Below, piece by piece: positions 49,836-60,799 of a stretch of 64,000 nt of DNA (position 1 is the stretch's first letter; every line of letters starts with the position of its first letter). Both the position numbers and the translations under genes were made by a program. The notes under the pieces are model-generated. The model saw only the letters and a program-made list of their open reading frames with translations, was not told the origin of the DNA and did not search any database. Source of the stretch: Atopsyche davidsoni (taxonomy: Eukaryota; Arthropoda; Insecta; Trichoptera; Hydrobiosidae); contig JAILWY010000002.1 of NCBI GenBank assembly GCA_022113835.1, positions 8,410,501 through 8,474,500 of the forward strand, read 5' to 3'.

Positions 49836-50166
49836 CAAAAAATACGATGACCAGTAAAATCTTTAATTCACCTATCTGCTTTGGCCCTTGCGACGTTTCG
49901 AGACCCTGCCTTTTCATGCTTTGGCGGCGTCTAATGCCTGAAACATACAAGCACAGCAATATACGGTGCCAGGTTAGGTTGGGCGGTGTCGGGCTGTATT
50001 GTTTGTGCAGATGACGTTTCGATTACCGGCCCCCGGGCTGCGCCGGCTCTCCCAGATAGGCTCCCAAGTACACGTGCAGCCGCCACGTGACTACTGACTG
50101 CTGACACGCGTTATCTCTGCTCGCGGTACACCACGCTATTCGAATACTGCATGTATGCAAGGGAAC

Positions 50167-50169
<3 letters not shown>

Positions 50170-50206
<37 letters not shown>
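50170..50206. repeat. (AT)n microsatellite abutting a transposon
   Basis: About 16 AT units end at the TA that forms the left target-site duplication of the element at 50208. Confidence 0.9.
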
Positions 50207-50207
<1 letters not shown>

Positions 50208-50208
<1 letters not shown>

Positions 50209-50553
50209 GTTGTCCCAAAATTAACGCAAGATTTGAATTTATCGCCATTTTTGCAGTAAAGTTTTGGGAACACTTAAAAAAAACGATTTGAAAGCTGACA
50301 GTTTAGGGTTAGTAAAAATTGAGCGTTACACGATTCCGACCATATTTTGTATGAAATTTTCGAACTGCAGCTGCCAAGCTTTCATTATTTTTGAAATATT
50401 GTTCAATAATGAAGACACGCTGCTCTATCATGTAACGCTCCATTTTTACTAATCTTAAACTGTCAGCTGTCAAATTATTATTTTTTAGGTGTTCCCAAAA
50501 CTTTACTGCAAAAATGGTAACAAATTCAAATCTTGCGTTAGTTTTGGGACACG
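50208..50553 (-). mobile_element. Tc1/mariner-type foldback element with TA target duplication
   Basis: The ends GGTTGTCCCAAAATTAACGC and (reverse complement) CGTGTCCCAAAACTAACGC begin inverted repeats of about 120 bp. TA flanks both sides (50206-50207 and 50554-50555), the classic target site of the IS630-Tc1-mariner superfamily. The right arm encodes a transposase N-terminus on the minus strand; the left arm holds a decayed copy of its beginning (LVKIERYTI). The element is non-autonomous, made from two opposed 5' ends of a larger transposon. Confidence 0.85.
50309..50443 (-). pseudogene. Transposase N-terminal fragment (HTH region)
   Basis: 44 residues, MERYMIEQRVFIIEQYFKNN followed by ESLAAAVRKFHTKYGRN, then a stop. 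This is the N-terminal helix-turn-helix (DUF4817-like) start common in insect mariner-type transposases. The catalytic DDE domain is absent, so it cannot be active. Confidence 0.75.
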
Positions 50554-51409
50554 TAGCGAGTCTCTTAGATATCATAACATCACTGATAGACCAGATCAAC
50601 CGAGCCTATCTGGTCTATCGATTATTTTGTACATATTATTTTTTTGATGACAAGTTTTGTAAACCAACCATTCAAAGTCATATTGTAACCACATATAAAA
50701 TAAAATAAATTTTTGTTTAATTATCAGTCTTTATTCGTGGCTTCAGGTGTTAAAAAATATATGGTAAACGATTAAAATACGCGTTTAAAAAAAAGCATAT
50801 TTTAAATATAATTGTTGTTTTAGATACTAACCGAAGGAATTTCAGGGGTGTAGAGGTTTGCAGTAGAAAAAGAAATCATGCATGTAAAATTCAAGGGAGT
50901 GATTTGAACCCCTTGGAGCTGCTTGCTACTGGGGTGCAGGGTCGTAAAAAACACAAAAATATGTTTGCCAACCTTCGACAGAAGGGCACACAAGAAACGA
51001 GTTATTTTTCGGACTTCATTATTTATTTGTGTAAGTAAACCGCTGAAGTTTAATTTAGTATGACGTATTTTATTTATTAAAAGTAAGTCATATACAGTTG
51101 ATCTTTCCTCATGACATAAGACGAAATGTTTGAAGATATGTTAAATACACATTTTTATGAATCCATTGGATTCAGTTATTATTAACTACATATAAATCTT
51201 GTATAAACATAATATAAAAACGACATTCAATCAGCTTAAATTACAAAGAAACACACCGTTTAAATTAAAAGTAAGCCAATAAAATGATTAATTAACGAAT
51301 TCGTTGAATTCATTAATTTCTCCAAAGACATGTTTATTCAAATGTTAGAGAAAATTGGTTTTTATCTTTGTTGAATTGATATTCATGTGATTAAGCATAT
51401 TTTTTCACA

Positions 51410-51526
51410 CATTGAAAATGATTAAAGAAAACTCTCAGAAAATATCATCGTGACTTGTGAGGGATTCGAACCCACATCCCCAAGCTTTCATGGCCGGTGC
51501 ATTTATCCAACTATGCTAACGAGCCA
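51410..51526 (-). mobile_element. tRNA-derived SINE
   Basis: Read on the minus strand it begins GGCTCGTTAGCATAGTTGG (A box within 51503-51519). It has a B box GGTTCGAATCC (51462-51472) about 31 nt further on, then the family tail ...CACGATGATATTTTCTGAG. The spacing fits an internal Pol III promoter. Tail and flank resemble the copy at 16.2 kb. The flanking word AAGCATATTTTTTCACACA (about 51394-51412) is also found in the nearby long palindrome. Confidence 0.75.
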
Positions 51527-51722
51527 CTGCAATTTAGTGAGAATTTTTAATAATCATATTCTACATATGAACTAATATGCTCGGGCTAATCAATATTTAA
51601 TGATTTGCAAACACTGGACTTTTTAATTAAAGTAACAAGTGAAGCATTTTTATATCCAAATCTGGTTATTATTATTTTTAAAATCTATTGATATTTAGCC
51701 GAGACGCGCACCATTCAATTAT

Positions 51723-51928
51723 ATTAATTTTAGATTAATGTTAATCAGGATGCGTATTTATTTACCCATGCAGGTATTAGTATGTTTATGTGATTAAGCA
51801 TATTTTTTCATGTGTGTGTGAAAAATCAATCAAGCATGTGTGAAAAAATATGCTTAATCACATAAACATACTAATACCTGCATGGGTAAATAAATACGCA
51901 TCCTGATTAACATTAATCTAAAATTAAT
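51723..51928. repeat. Long palindrome: 88-bp arms, 30-nt loop
   Basis: The left arm 51723-51810 and right arm 51841-51928 are complementary along their whole length as far as I can check by eye. The spacer is TG/GAAAAATC-rich. The arm's inner end (TGATTAAGCATATTTTTTCA) is shared with the flank of the SINE at 51410-51526. This is an inverted duplication that can form a cruciform or a long dsRNA hairpin if transcribed. Confidence 0.93.
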
Positions 51929-52199
51929 AGAATTGATATTCAATAATCCCATGCCCATAGTAGTAATCATCAACGGCACACAAGCGTAATTCAAAATTAA
52001 TAATAAAATGGAATCACACATAATTAAATAATAAAAAATAACGCACTACAAATTTTTTATTTTTATTTAAAATTAAATTCAAAGAAATTTCATTGGTTAG
52101 AAATAGTAAACGAATACCTATTAGTAATAAATGTTTGTTAGTAGAATTGTATATTTTTAGCCAATTTCGCATTTCTGTCCCACCACTGGAGATCACACG

Positions 52200-54030
52200 T
52201 CACGAGACGAAGTCCAAACACGGGTCGCGATACGTTCCGGGTAAATATAATATATTACTAAAGCCACCGCTTAACGCAGGGAATAACTTGCTGCACGTGA
52301 AGGCCCCTCTCCTAAGTAAACATGCAGTACCATGCCCGCCAAAGATAAACAATAAAACTCATAGTTTTACGAGCGAGCTGCAACGTATGCGATGCTACCG
52401 TAGAACTACTTAGATCATCTGAAGTTCGAAATATACAGGATGATTTCAGGTCTCGTACTTTTAAATCTGTCAAAAGTAGTATTCACTTCTTAAAAAGAAA
52501 ATTAAAAATTAGCATGACGTCCGTGCTACTTGCTGTTACGTCCTGATTATACCTGAAAAACCACCGAAATGTATATCCCGGTGATAGTTAATACTATTAA
52601 AAAAGCATTGTATCACTATATAGAATTATGGAAATAACACTCTATTTTGTAAGTACGATAGAGAATATCAATACTGAAATATAAACAGGTTGATAATATG
52701 ATTTGTTTTTATTTAAAAAAATATGACTATATTTATTTTTTGTGACAAAAAATGTCTTATGTCTTAATAACAGGTGAAAACTTTATAATCGGGTAAGTTT
52801 GTAAAAAAATGAATATATAGAACTTTGTTGTCATTTTATAATAAAAATTAACGAGTAAATTTAATTCATCCATGGTACAATTATTTGATTCATAAATTCA
52901 TATATAATGAATAACTAAATTGGAAAGAGATTCTGGTCATTACAATTATCGCAGTCTCTTTGTCTTGGTACCAATGGTATTTTTAACTTAACTACGGTTT
53001 TAAACAACCGAGTTTTATAGATTAATTTATCTACATGAACTATAAGTAGATTAACCAATCTACTTGTACATAATCTGCTTTAGTTTAGTTCTACTCCTAT
53101 CAATAAGGATTAAATCAAAAGTGCATAGAATTCGAATGATAAATATTGGTATTTATTCATAAAGTTTATTAATTATACAGATTTGAAGATAAAGTCGTAG
53201 TGCCGCAAACCAATTAAATTTCTTTTTTAAAAATGCATTTTCCACAAAGTTTGAAGTTACGATCTCTCAGGGAATTTATTTGACTCAAAATATTTAAAAT
53301 ACGACTTTTTAAAGCGTTCAATTTGTTTTGTGAAAAACTTGCACTTTTCTGAAATTTTATTTATAATATGAAACATATTTTTATATGAAATTGGATACAC
53401 ATAATACATTTATGCATAAAATTTATCGAGCAAGTTTTGTGTCTAGACGACTTAGCAACTGAATAAAAATTGTTTTTATATTTGAATCATAAACCATTGG
53501 AAATTGAATTGTTTATAAAATATTAGCCACTAGAGGAATTGAGCCTTTCACTTGAAAATTAATTTATTTTTCAGAATAATAATAGATATATTATTAAATG
53601 AATAATTTCTCAGATAGTAGAACCAACAGCTTCAATTTAGTATCTTTACTCAGTAATAATAATTCGTAAATATATACTTTTTTATATGATGAAAGACACC
53701 TGAAATTTTCAAAAGCTTGGTAATAAGTATATATATATATATTTTCCACTTTTATCTTAAAAAAAAACATCGTCACATCCGATAAATTTATCCAAATAAA
53801 AAAAACATTCATTCATTTTCTAGGACGGAATCGAATAATGTAATTCCTAACTAATTGTTAACCGTCTCATAGTTGATCAAATTCGACAACTGTAAATATG
53901 AAAAAAATATATATACAAAGCACGTGCCCGAATTTTCAATGCACATGTATTTGTTGTTTCAACTTTGCAAAGTTAATAAAGGATTTCAAAATTAATTTAT
54001 TGGGTTTTGAAATCGTCCGAAACAAAGTCT
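52200..54030. other. AT-rich intergenic DNA
   Basis: No gene recognised. Only AT-rich sequence and a short (TA)n run at about 53730. Confidence 0.5.
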
Positions 54031-54039
54031 TCAGGGGGA

Positions 54040-54850
54040 GCTATTATATTTCGGCTTTCCTGTTCGCATAGCTAGCGAGGGGTGCAGAGGAAGAAGGCGC
54101 AGGAAGTCCGATAAGCTCTGTCCCCATTCTGAAAAAGTTTCCTTTAAAATGATTTCCGGCCAAATGTCACCTGCCTTTTGTCATTCAATTATATAATAGC
54201 TAGGAATATTCTGGGAAGACTTCCTTCTTGAAACTACTTCCGTAGAGGGGATGTTTTGTTTGAGGAAACTACCCCTGAGGAATATGGTGCTTTAACTTCT
54301 GTTCAAATGAATTTTTACAGTAATTAAAGCTTTGTATAAGTACAAAAAAAATATATATTTTTTTGTATAGCTGCTACAGGAGTTCATGAAAAAATATCAG
54401 TACATTATATGTATTATATTATTCTAATAGTACTCAGATCTAGTCATCCGTGCTACGTAAAGAGATTGTATGCTTTTTTTGTGCAATATTATCTAAACAC
54501 ACATTAAAAACACTATCTGAATTCACCAGCCATTAGACAGCCGATACTCAACGTTTCCGGTTTGCCCTATAAAGCAGCCCCTCCAGCGACGGGGGAACTC
54601 CAAAGAGGAGAGCGCGCGCGTTGGCCCTATCAATTATATTACAGTCGGAATTCTCAGAACATTAGGGGACACCGCACCACGCCAGTCTTTATCTGCGCCT
54701 TCCGGATCACTTGAATCCGATGCTCTGTGGATTTATACATGCGAGGGAGGGGGGAGGGAAGAGGGAAGAACCCGACCACTACTCTACCCCCTCTACTCTA
54801 CCCCCGCTGCCTTTATTACATATCGGTTATTTCCGAATTCACTTGGTGTG
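54040..54850. other. Two GC-richer islands with purine-rich run
   Basis: Blocks at 54040-54260 and 54560-54850 are GC-richer than the flanks. The second holds GAGAGCGCGCGCGTTGGCCC and the polypurine run GAGGGAGGGGGGAGGGAAG near 54742. No credible ORF. Confidence 0.3.
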
Positions 54851-55232
54851 CGATATTTTTGAGTTGAATAATTTAAGATTATTTCATATTTTTAAATATG
54901 AATTATTATTTTTTAAAGCAATCGTTTTTTTAAATTTAATTTTATATTATTAATGCACATATTTTCCCTGTAGCATATATGTTTTATTTTAATAATTCAT
55001 ACAGGTTGAACCTATACAGCTCCATACTAACCTGCATGGCAAGTTTTAAATATATATTAAAAAATATGTATATTTTTCTATTGTCTAAAGAAAATTAATT
55101 TACAACACAGGTACTAGTACCCGTTTCGCGAACTGCTGTCTAAAAGCGGCAGAAGGTCATTTTACTCTTTAGGTTTACAGCTCGTAATGTTTGTTTAGAC
55201 TCGTCAACGTTACTTCTACTAATACTGTCCAG

Positions 55233-55424
55233 TGATTCTAAACAAAGTGACAATGAAGAAGTGGAGTGGTCAGGGAATGATAATCCTCCAATTATTGAAC
55301 AATTTTTAGGACAAAGTGGTGTTGTTGTGATGCCAAGTAATCCGCAAAGTGTGTATGAAGTGGTTCAACTTTTTATTGGAAACGATTTATTTGACTACGT
55401 GCAAATCAAAGAGTGTATAGACTA
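55233..55424 (+). pseudogene. piggyBac-like transposase N-terminal relic
   Basis: A frame of about 62 residues reads SDSKQSDNEEVEWSGNDN, then PPIIEQFLGQSGVVVMP, SNPQSVYEVVQLFIGNDLFDYV, and ends in a stop. The acidic leader, then a (F/P)-x-G-x-x-G segment, then P-x-x-x-(F/Y)-x-x-x-x-(L/F)-F-x-x-(D/E)-L-(F/I) matches the start of the PGBD/DDE_Tnp_1_7 domain. The catalytic core is missing and no flanking TTAA-bounded ends were identified. Confidence 0.6.
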
Positions 55425-55699
55425 GATTTCACACGTGCAATTTTAAGCGATTTTTTTCCGCTTCACACATTAGTTTAGTCAATTTGGTTACCCGCTTAAA
55501 GTGTGTTATGCGTATCAAAATATTTTGATTTTACATATTAATCATATGTATTTTATAAAACTTTAAATTTATATTACTTGTAAAGAAAATTAACGAAAGG
55601 CTTAACCAACACAGCACATGCTACAAAGTCTATACAATTAAGACTTAAATCACTTTACACACCCTTTTAGGAAATTAATTGAAAAGAGGACAAAAAAAA

Positions 55700-56060
55700 T
55701 CTATTCCAATTCCGGAATAAAACGACAGCGCATCCCCCGAATAAAATGCAAGGAGGAAGCGCTGGAAGTTTATTTTCAATTGTGTCCCTCGAATGAAATT
55801 AAGAGATAACTATCGCAGTGTGGGGTTTTACGGCGCAAAATTAACAGGCATGTAAAAAGTTAATATCTTAACGAGCGAGGGGGACGGCGCTATGCGCGGA
55901 TCGCGGGTGCGAGGGAGACAGACGACTGCTTTCTTTCAGGAATCATTGCGGGATATCTATGGCGGGTTTTGAAATATAAGATTTATGTCTGTTGTTACGT
56001 TGACTGCATTGTTTATTGCCCGCCGATCTCTGCCGATCACAGCCGAACGTTCCCGAAGAA
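55700..56060. other. GC-richer islands, candidate conserved non-coding
   Basis: Mixed blocks at 55720-55800 and 55870-56060 (GAGGGGGACGGCGCTATGCG; GCCCGCCGATCTCTGCCG). No ORF. Confidence 0.25.
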
Positions 56061-56329
56061 ATGTCTACTCAAATTCTAATAAAATATCCCACTAGGTGAA
56101 TTTCATGCAAAACATATATATATGCCGAAGACTAATATTTATAAATCCTGAATTTTGAAAACGTGATGATTGTAATAATACAAAGTGTTATCTGAGTTAT
56201 TAAGATACATATTGTTATTGGATGCCGGCGTGACAAACATGTCTTCACAAACACAGATCATAAGAAAACACACCTCAAAGGATGAATTGGGAAAGCGGCA
56301 CTCAAATAAAACAAAAGACCATCAGATTC

Positions 56330-56680
56330 CAAAATGGCGGTACAGAATCTTCGCGAAGCTCTTTATCTCGCTCTGCGGTGTTGCCGCAGCATTCACGGTT
56401 GCTTATAATGGAAGAAAAATGGAAAAAATGCCTTATCTTTTGCGGAGTAAACTTTGGCGGCCGTGGACGATTTCGCGTAATTAATGGTCGGGAATTTTAT
56501 AAAACCTTATGGCCCCTCGGCCTCCTCGAGGCGGACCGCCATGTCGCAACTCATTTTGTCGCAATTGGATTACCGTTATGTCGCATCACTTGATGGCTTG
56601 TCGCACAGTCATGCGGCGTAGCGAAACGCAATGTAACATTATTGGTTCGAGTTCCACCAGAGCTCACAATTTTGGCACTG
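56330..56680. promoter_or_regulatory. Candidate developmental enhancer with homeodomain site
   Basis: A GC-rich island with TAATTAATGG at 56478-56487, the same decamer as in the 24.6-kb island, followed by TTTTATAAAACC and GGCCTCCTCGAGGCGG (an imperfect palindrome). Three overlapping chance ORFs cross it and none looks like a protein. Confidence 0.35.
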
Positions 56681-57474
56681 TTCCTACCTGTTTTTTCAAT
56701 AAAACTTTTGAGGATCTTTAAGCATAGTTCGTACCCATAGTTCTAGTCAACCAAACGTGTAAAAAATATACTTATAATTAAATGTGTTCTTAGATTTTCA
56801 CAGCCAGAGATTATCATATTTATGAAAAATTTCTAAACGCAGACCGAAATACCAAGATCACCTTTATACTTATAATTGTTCAATACAATTTCAAATGATC
56901 CGTTAAGGGTATTCTGTAATTTTTTAAAAAATATATTAGTATATTTTGTAGAGATAACGTAGGAATAAAATGCAACTAAACGGTATGAAAGCGTTTGCTT
57001 CGAAGCGGTGTGTAAATGAAAGAATGCGATTGTCTTAAATAAATTTGGCCAACAATTGTTTACGAGGCCGCTGAAGCCATAAAGCATTTCGCAACTCCGG
57101 AACGGACATTTTCATGTCAGGATTTATTGCGTTTTTATTTCAACGTGAGATATTTTTTTCCTTTCATAAAACATTCCAATTGTATGGTGATTAGACGAGT
57201 TGTAAACTCTCCAAGGTTTTTTTTCATTTTTTGGACGTAATTGTTCGGAAATTTTCGTAGTGTTAATGTCTGATCGTGAAAATATATCCGACCTGTAATC
57301 CGGCTCGCATTGCTGCCACAGAGCCTATTTAAAAAACGTTATTTATTTTCACGACAGAGATTATTTGTTAAATTTTCATTAAAGAAAATAAAAGGAAAGA
57401 TATCTCTTTTTTCTAATAGACCGACAAGGTTGGAATATTTTAACGAAATGTGCTTACGATTATAAATATGTAAA

Positions 57475-57629
57475 GCTGGCTACACACGCAGCAACACAAC
57501 TTGCGACAGATTTGTAATCAGCAAGTAACGTCCTTTTATTTAAGAGGCTTTTTATGGTTTAACCCGAGTAAAGAACGCAAAAAAGGACGCTATTGGCTAG
57601 TCAGTTGTGTCGCAGCATGTGTAGAAAGC
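57475..57629. mobile_element. MITE family C (foldback)
   Basis: The left arm GCTGGCTACACACGCAGCAA and the reverse complement of the right arm GCTTTCTACACATGCTGCGA are alike, continuing inward to ACGTCCTTTTA / AAAAAGGACGC. Arms are about 70 bp; no coding capacity. Confidence 0.75.
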
Positions 57630-57649
57630 TTAAACATTTTCAGTTGAAA

Positions 57650-59060
57650 ATATAGAGTGTTTCAGAATCAAGCGATTGTGATCGATAAACTTTTAATTCT
57701 TATTTTTATTAATAAAATCAAATTATAAACTTTGTTTATTTTAAAGTTACTCTAATTGGTGTTTTAACCGGTCATATAATGAATATTTTTTTATGTAACA
57801 AAATAATTAAATATTTCATGTTAATCATTAAGAAGTACGTTAATGTCGACATATATATTTCGAAGAAAACATTGAGCACATATTAAGCACATGTAAACGA
57901 TAAATTTAAAAAATATCAAATTATGAAGTATACATGAAAATGTTTAGGTTGAAATATTTTTGCGAACGCTTGTCAAAGGTGCAGTAATATACTGGCTTTT
58001 ATTTCATTTAAAAGTATTTCATCAGTAAATTTAATTCAATTGATCGAATAATTTATTCTATTAGAAAAAATGAACGAGGCACTTCAGAAAATACGAAAAT
58101 ATTAAACGAATGTAGCTTTTTCTCTCTCCACATAAGCAAATGCACAAATTGTTAATTTGCATCACCCTAGAAACACTTTGAGGGTGAAATTCCCATTCAG
58201 TCGAGTGAAAGAAAAATGATCGAGCAACGCACAGAGCGCTCTACCTCTGACTGTGTGCGTATCATAATGCATGGAGAAACATGTATATATTTATATATAT
58301 ATATAAATTTTATAGAAATATAAAATTTATATAAGTAGAAAAAAGCTTCATATTTTAGTCAATTTTTGTAAGGTTTTGGCTAACTTATATTTTTATTCTT
58401 ATAAGTCATATTGGCACTGCAGAAAAAACATTATTTCTAATACCTTATAATTCAAATTATATAACAAGTAATCGTAATAGAGGTTAACGTCGAAATTTAT
58501 TGCGTGGTGATAAACTGACTAAAAGACCGATGATATTTTTAAATATTTATATAATTCCAGTTAATTGTCTATAAAACATTTTTTTGGCATCAATTCACAC
58601 AAAACTATAAAAAATAACTCTTGTGTAAGAATTTTTTCATTGATCATGTACGTACAAATCAATTATAAAAGATGTAAATTCAATTAAAATTTCGATTATA
58701 ATTTTTTTTTTAAGGTTAGGGACCTTAAATTTATGAGCAAGGTAGGATGGATGCTTCTAACTAGGATGGCTTGATTGTAGCTCCTTTGAAATTTTGTCGG
58801 AGGAGTCAGACCTCAACCATGTCGAGCTCGTTATTCGAGAGTCCTGAGTGAGGGCATAGTATCGAAATAAATATTATGAGATTAAGTGGAAATTCTTTGA
58901 CGAATAAAAAACATGATAGTACTAAGAAAAAAATGCGATAATTGAAATCCTCGACGGGAAAACGGAATATAATTAATTATTTGTGAATAATATAATAAAA
59001 ATTTCCGATCAAATAATCATGTATTTTTGTTGGTGTTTCTCATTGGGACACGACCTCCTG
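57650..59060. other. AT-rich intergenic DNA
   Basis: No gene. A small hairpin TCACCCT/AGGGTGA lies at about 58162-58187. A (TA)n run lies at about 58288-58302, next to an inverted repeat ATAAATTTTATA / TATAAAATTTAT. Confidence 0.5.
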
Positions 59061-59079
59061 GAAAGGGTTTCATGTATAT

Positions 59080-59300
59080 GTTATTAATTTTGAACATCCT
59101 CATGTCATTGTCGGTCGTCCTCGCTCGAGTCGCTCGTCGCCGGCGTCGTTACTCCGTACTTCCCAGCCGGATGTAACGAACCGAGAAAACGTTGGCACAG
59201 GCGCACAGATAATGTGGCAGCGGGGCAGCCGAGGAGAAGACCTGAAAACCATACACACGCAGACGCGGTTACTGGAGACAGCCCTGACGAGTCCGGAGAG
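59080..59300. other. GC-rich island
   Basis: A CpG-containing block (GTCGCTCGTCGCCGGCGTCG; GCGGGGCAGCCGAGG) without ORF. Candidate regulatory element. Confidence 0.3.
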
Positions 59301-60479
59301 AAACCTTCCTCAATTTTATCATTTTAATTTCAAACTAACAACCATTTGAAATAATGAATTAATGAAACCATCGCAAAAAAATGAGAAAAATAATATTATT
59401 CATGGCATCGGCATTTTTGGTGATAGTTTTAAAAAGCTCAAAAATAATATCTTACTATTTTTGAGATATTTTATTCTACAGGATCTGAATGTATAATTAT
59501 AAATAACTGCAATGGGAGGGAACGATTATGTAGAAAATAATATATTTTTAGTGATGTTACTAAGAAATAGTTTAGGGAAAAATATATTTTGTCATAATTT
59601 AGTAAATTAATTGAAGACCCCTGAAACTTAAAAACTGTGTGTAGACTGTAAATATGAATAAAATAAAAATTCCCTTGTTATTAAAAGTTTGCATCTTTGC
59701 TATATACTTCAATGTTTGAAATAGCTGTATTTGTATAAGTCATAAATATTTGCAAGGCATAGAATATTTACCTAGCATTAGAAAATCATATATAGCATTA
59801 AATAATATTGTTTGTTAAATAATTCTGCTTTGGTCTTGGCTAAAAAACCCAGCTCGTGAGCTGTTTATGTGTTGAATGCTGGACTAGACTTATTCTGATC
59901 TCAGACAGTTTTCGTAAAAGCATTCGAGCAACTTTCTTGCTTCGGTCAGAATAATCAGTCATCGTGTTTATTTTCATTATGCAAGAAGATCGACTGTTTG
60001 ATCAGCACCCTGTAGCTGAAAAGGATGATGAAGATATTTTGCCTTGTTTAGAAATATAATGAAGAGCTTGGTTATATATTGGCATCAGCAGAAAGAAAAT
60101 TATTACCGAAATATTCTTAATTATTTTGGGGGAGTTAATTGAATCAAAGTATAAATAAAACATGATTTATTTTTCATAAACTACGCCATGTCTTAATCAC
60201 AAAGCGCTAGGATAATGAAACCGTAATTCTACAAGTAGCATAACTTTTTATAATACAAATATTACAAACGATACAGAGATGCGATTTATTATAAAAGTTG
60301 ACAACTATTTATATAATATTAAATTCAAAGAAACCGACAATTATACCCGAAAGAGCAATTAGAACCAGAAATAAAATAGTGATTTCATTAAGATGTCACA
60401 AAATTTAATTGTCTTAGAAAGCCTTAATAGAATTAGGGTGTGCTCCCTGGTTAAAATGGTTCTATTGAATCTTTACAGG

Positions 60480-60790
60480 GCTTCAGTAAAGATACAAAAT
60501 CACCCCTCCAATTATAATCTTCGTCCCGGTTCCAAAAAATATCGCCGGAAATCCGGCCGAATCAGCGCAAGCAAAAACATTTGTTATCATTCGACAAAAT
60601 CTTTGGAATTAAGTGAGCATCTCGGTAATTATGCACGGCTGCACATTTTCTTAATTTATATTACATGCTTTCCTTACTTTCAGGATCTCCTTTCGAGGAG
60701 AACCTCAGTGATCCTCGTTACGTCTTGCTCCCTCTTTCGCTGACGAGGTATTCCCAGCTGTGCTCCGAGGGAGGGGGTTTATTTTGATTT
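60480..60790. other. GC-richer island including a family-R-like piece
   Basis: The block at 60500-60620 is high-complexity. At 60683-60735 CAGGATCTCCTTTCGAGGAG and CAGTGATCCTCGTTACGTC resemble the 5' part of repeat family R near 36115. The 116-residue ORF here has no domain I recognise. Confidence 0.35.
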
Positions 60791-60799
60791 TGGGGTAAA

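Noticed and set aside
51410..51526. Functional tRNA gene
   Set aside because: A and B boxes are present but there is no proper anticodon arm or acceptor stem; it fits a SINE better.
56185..56721. Three overlapping + strand ORFs of 70-103 residues
   Set aside because: Different frames over one GC-rich island, with no recognisable domain.
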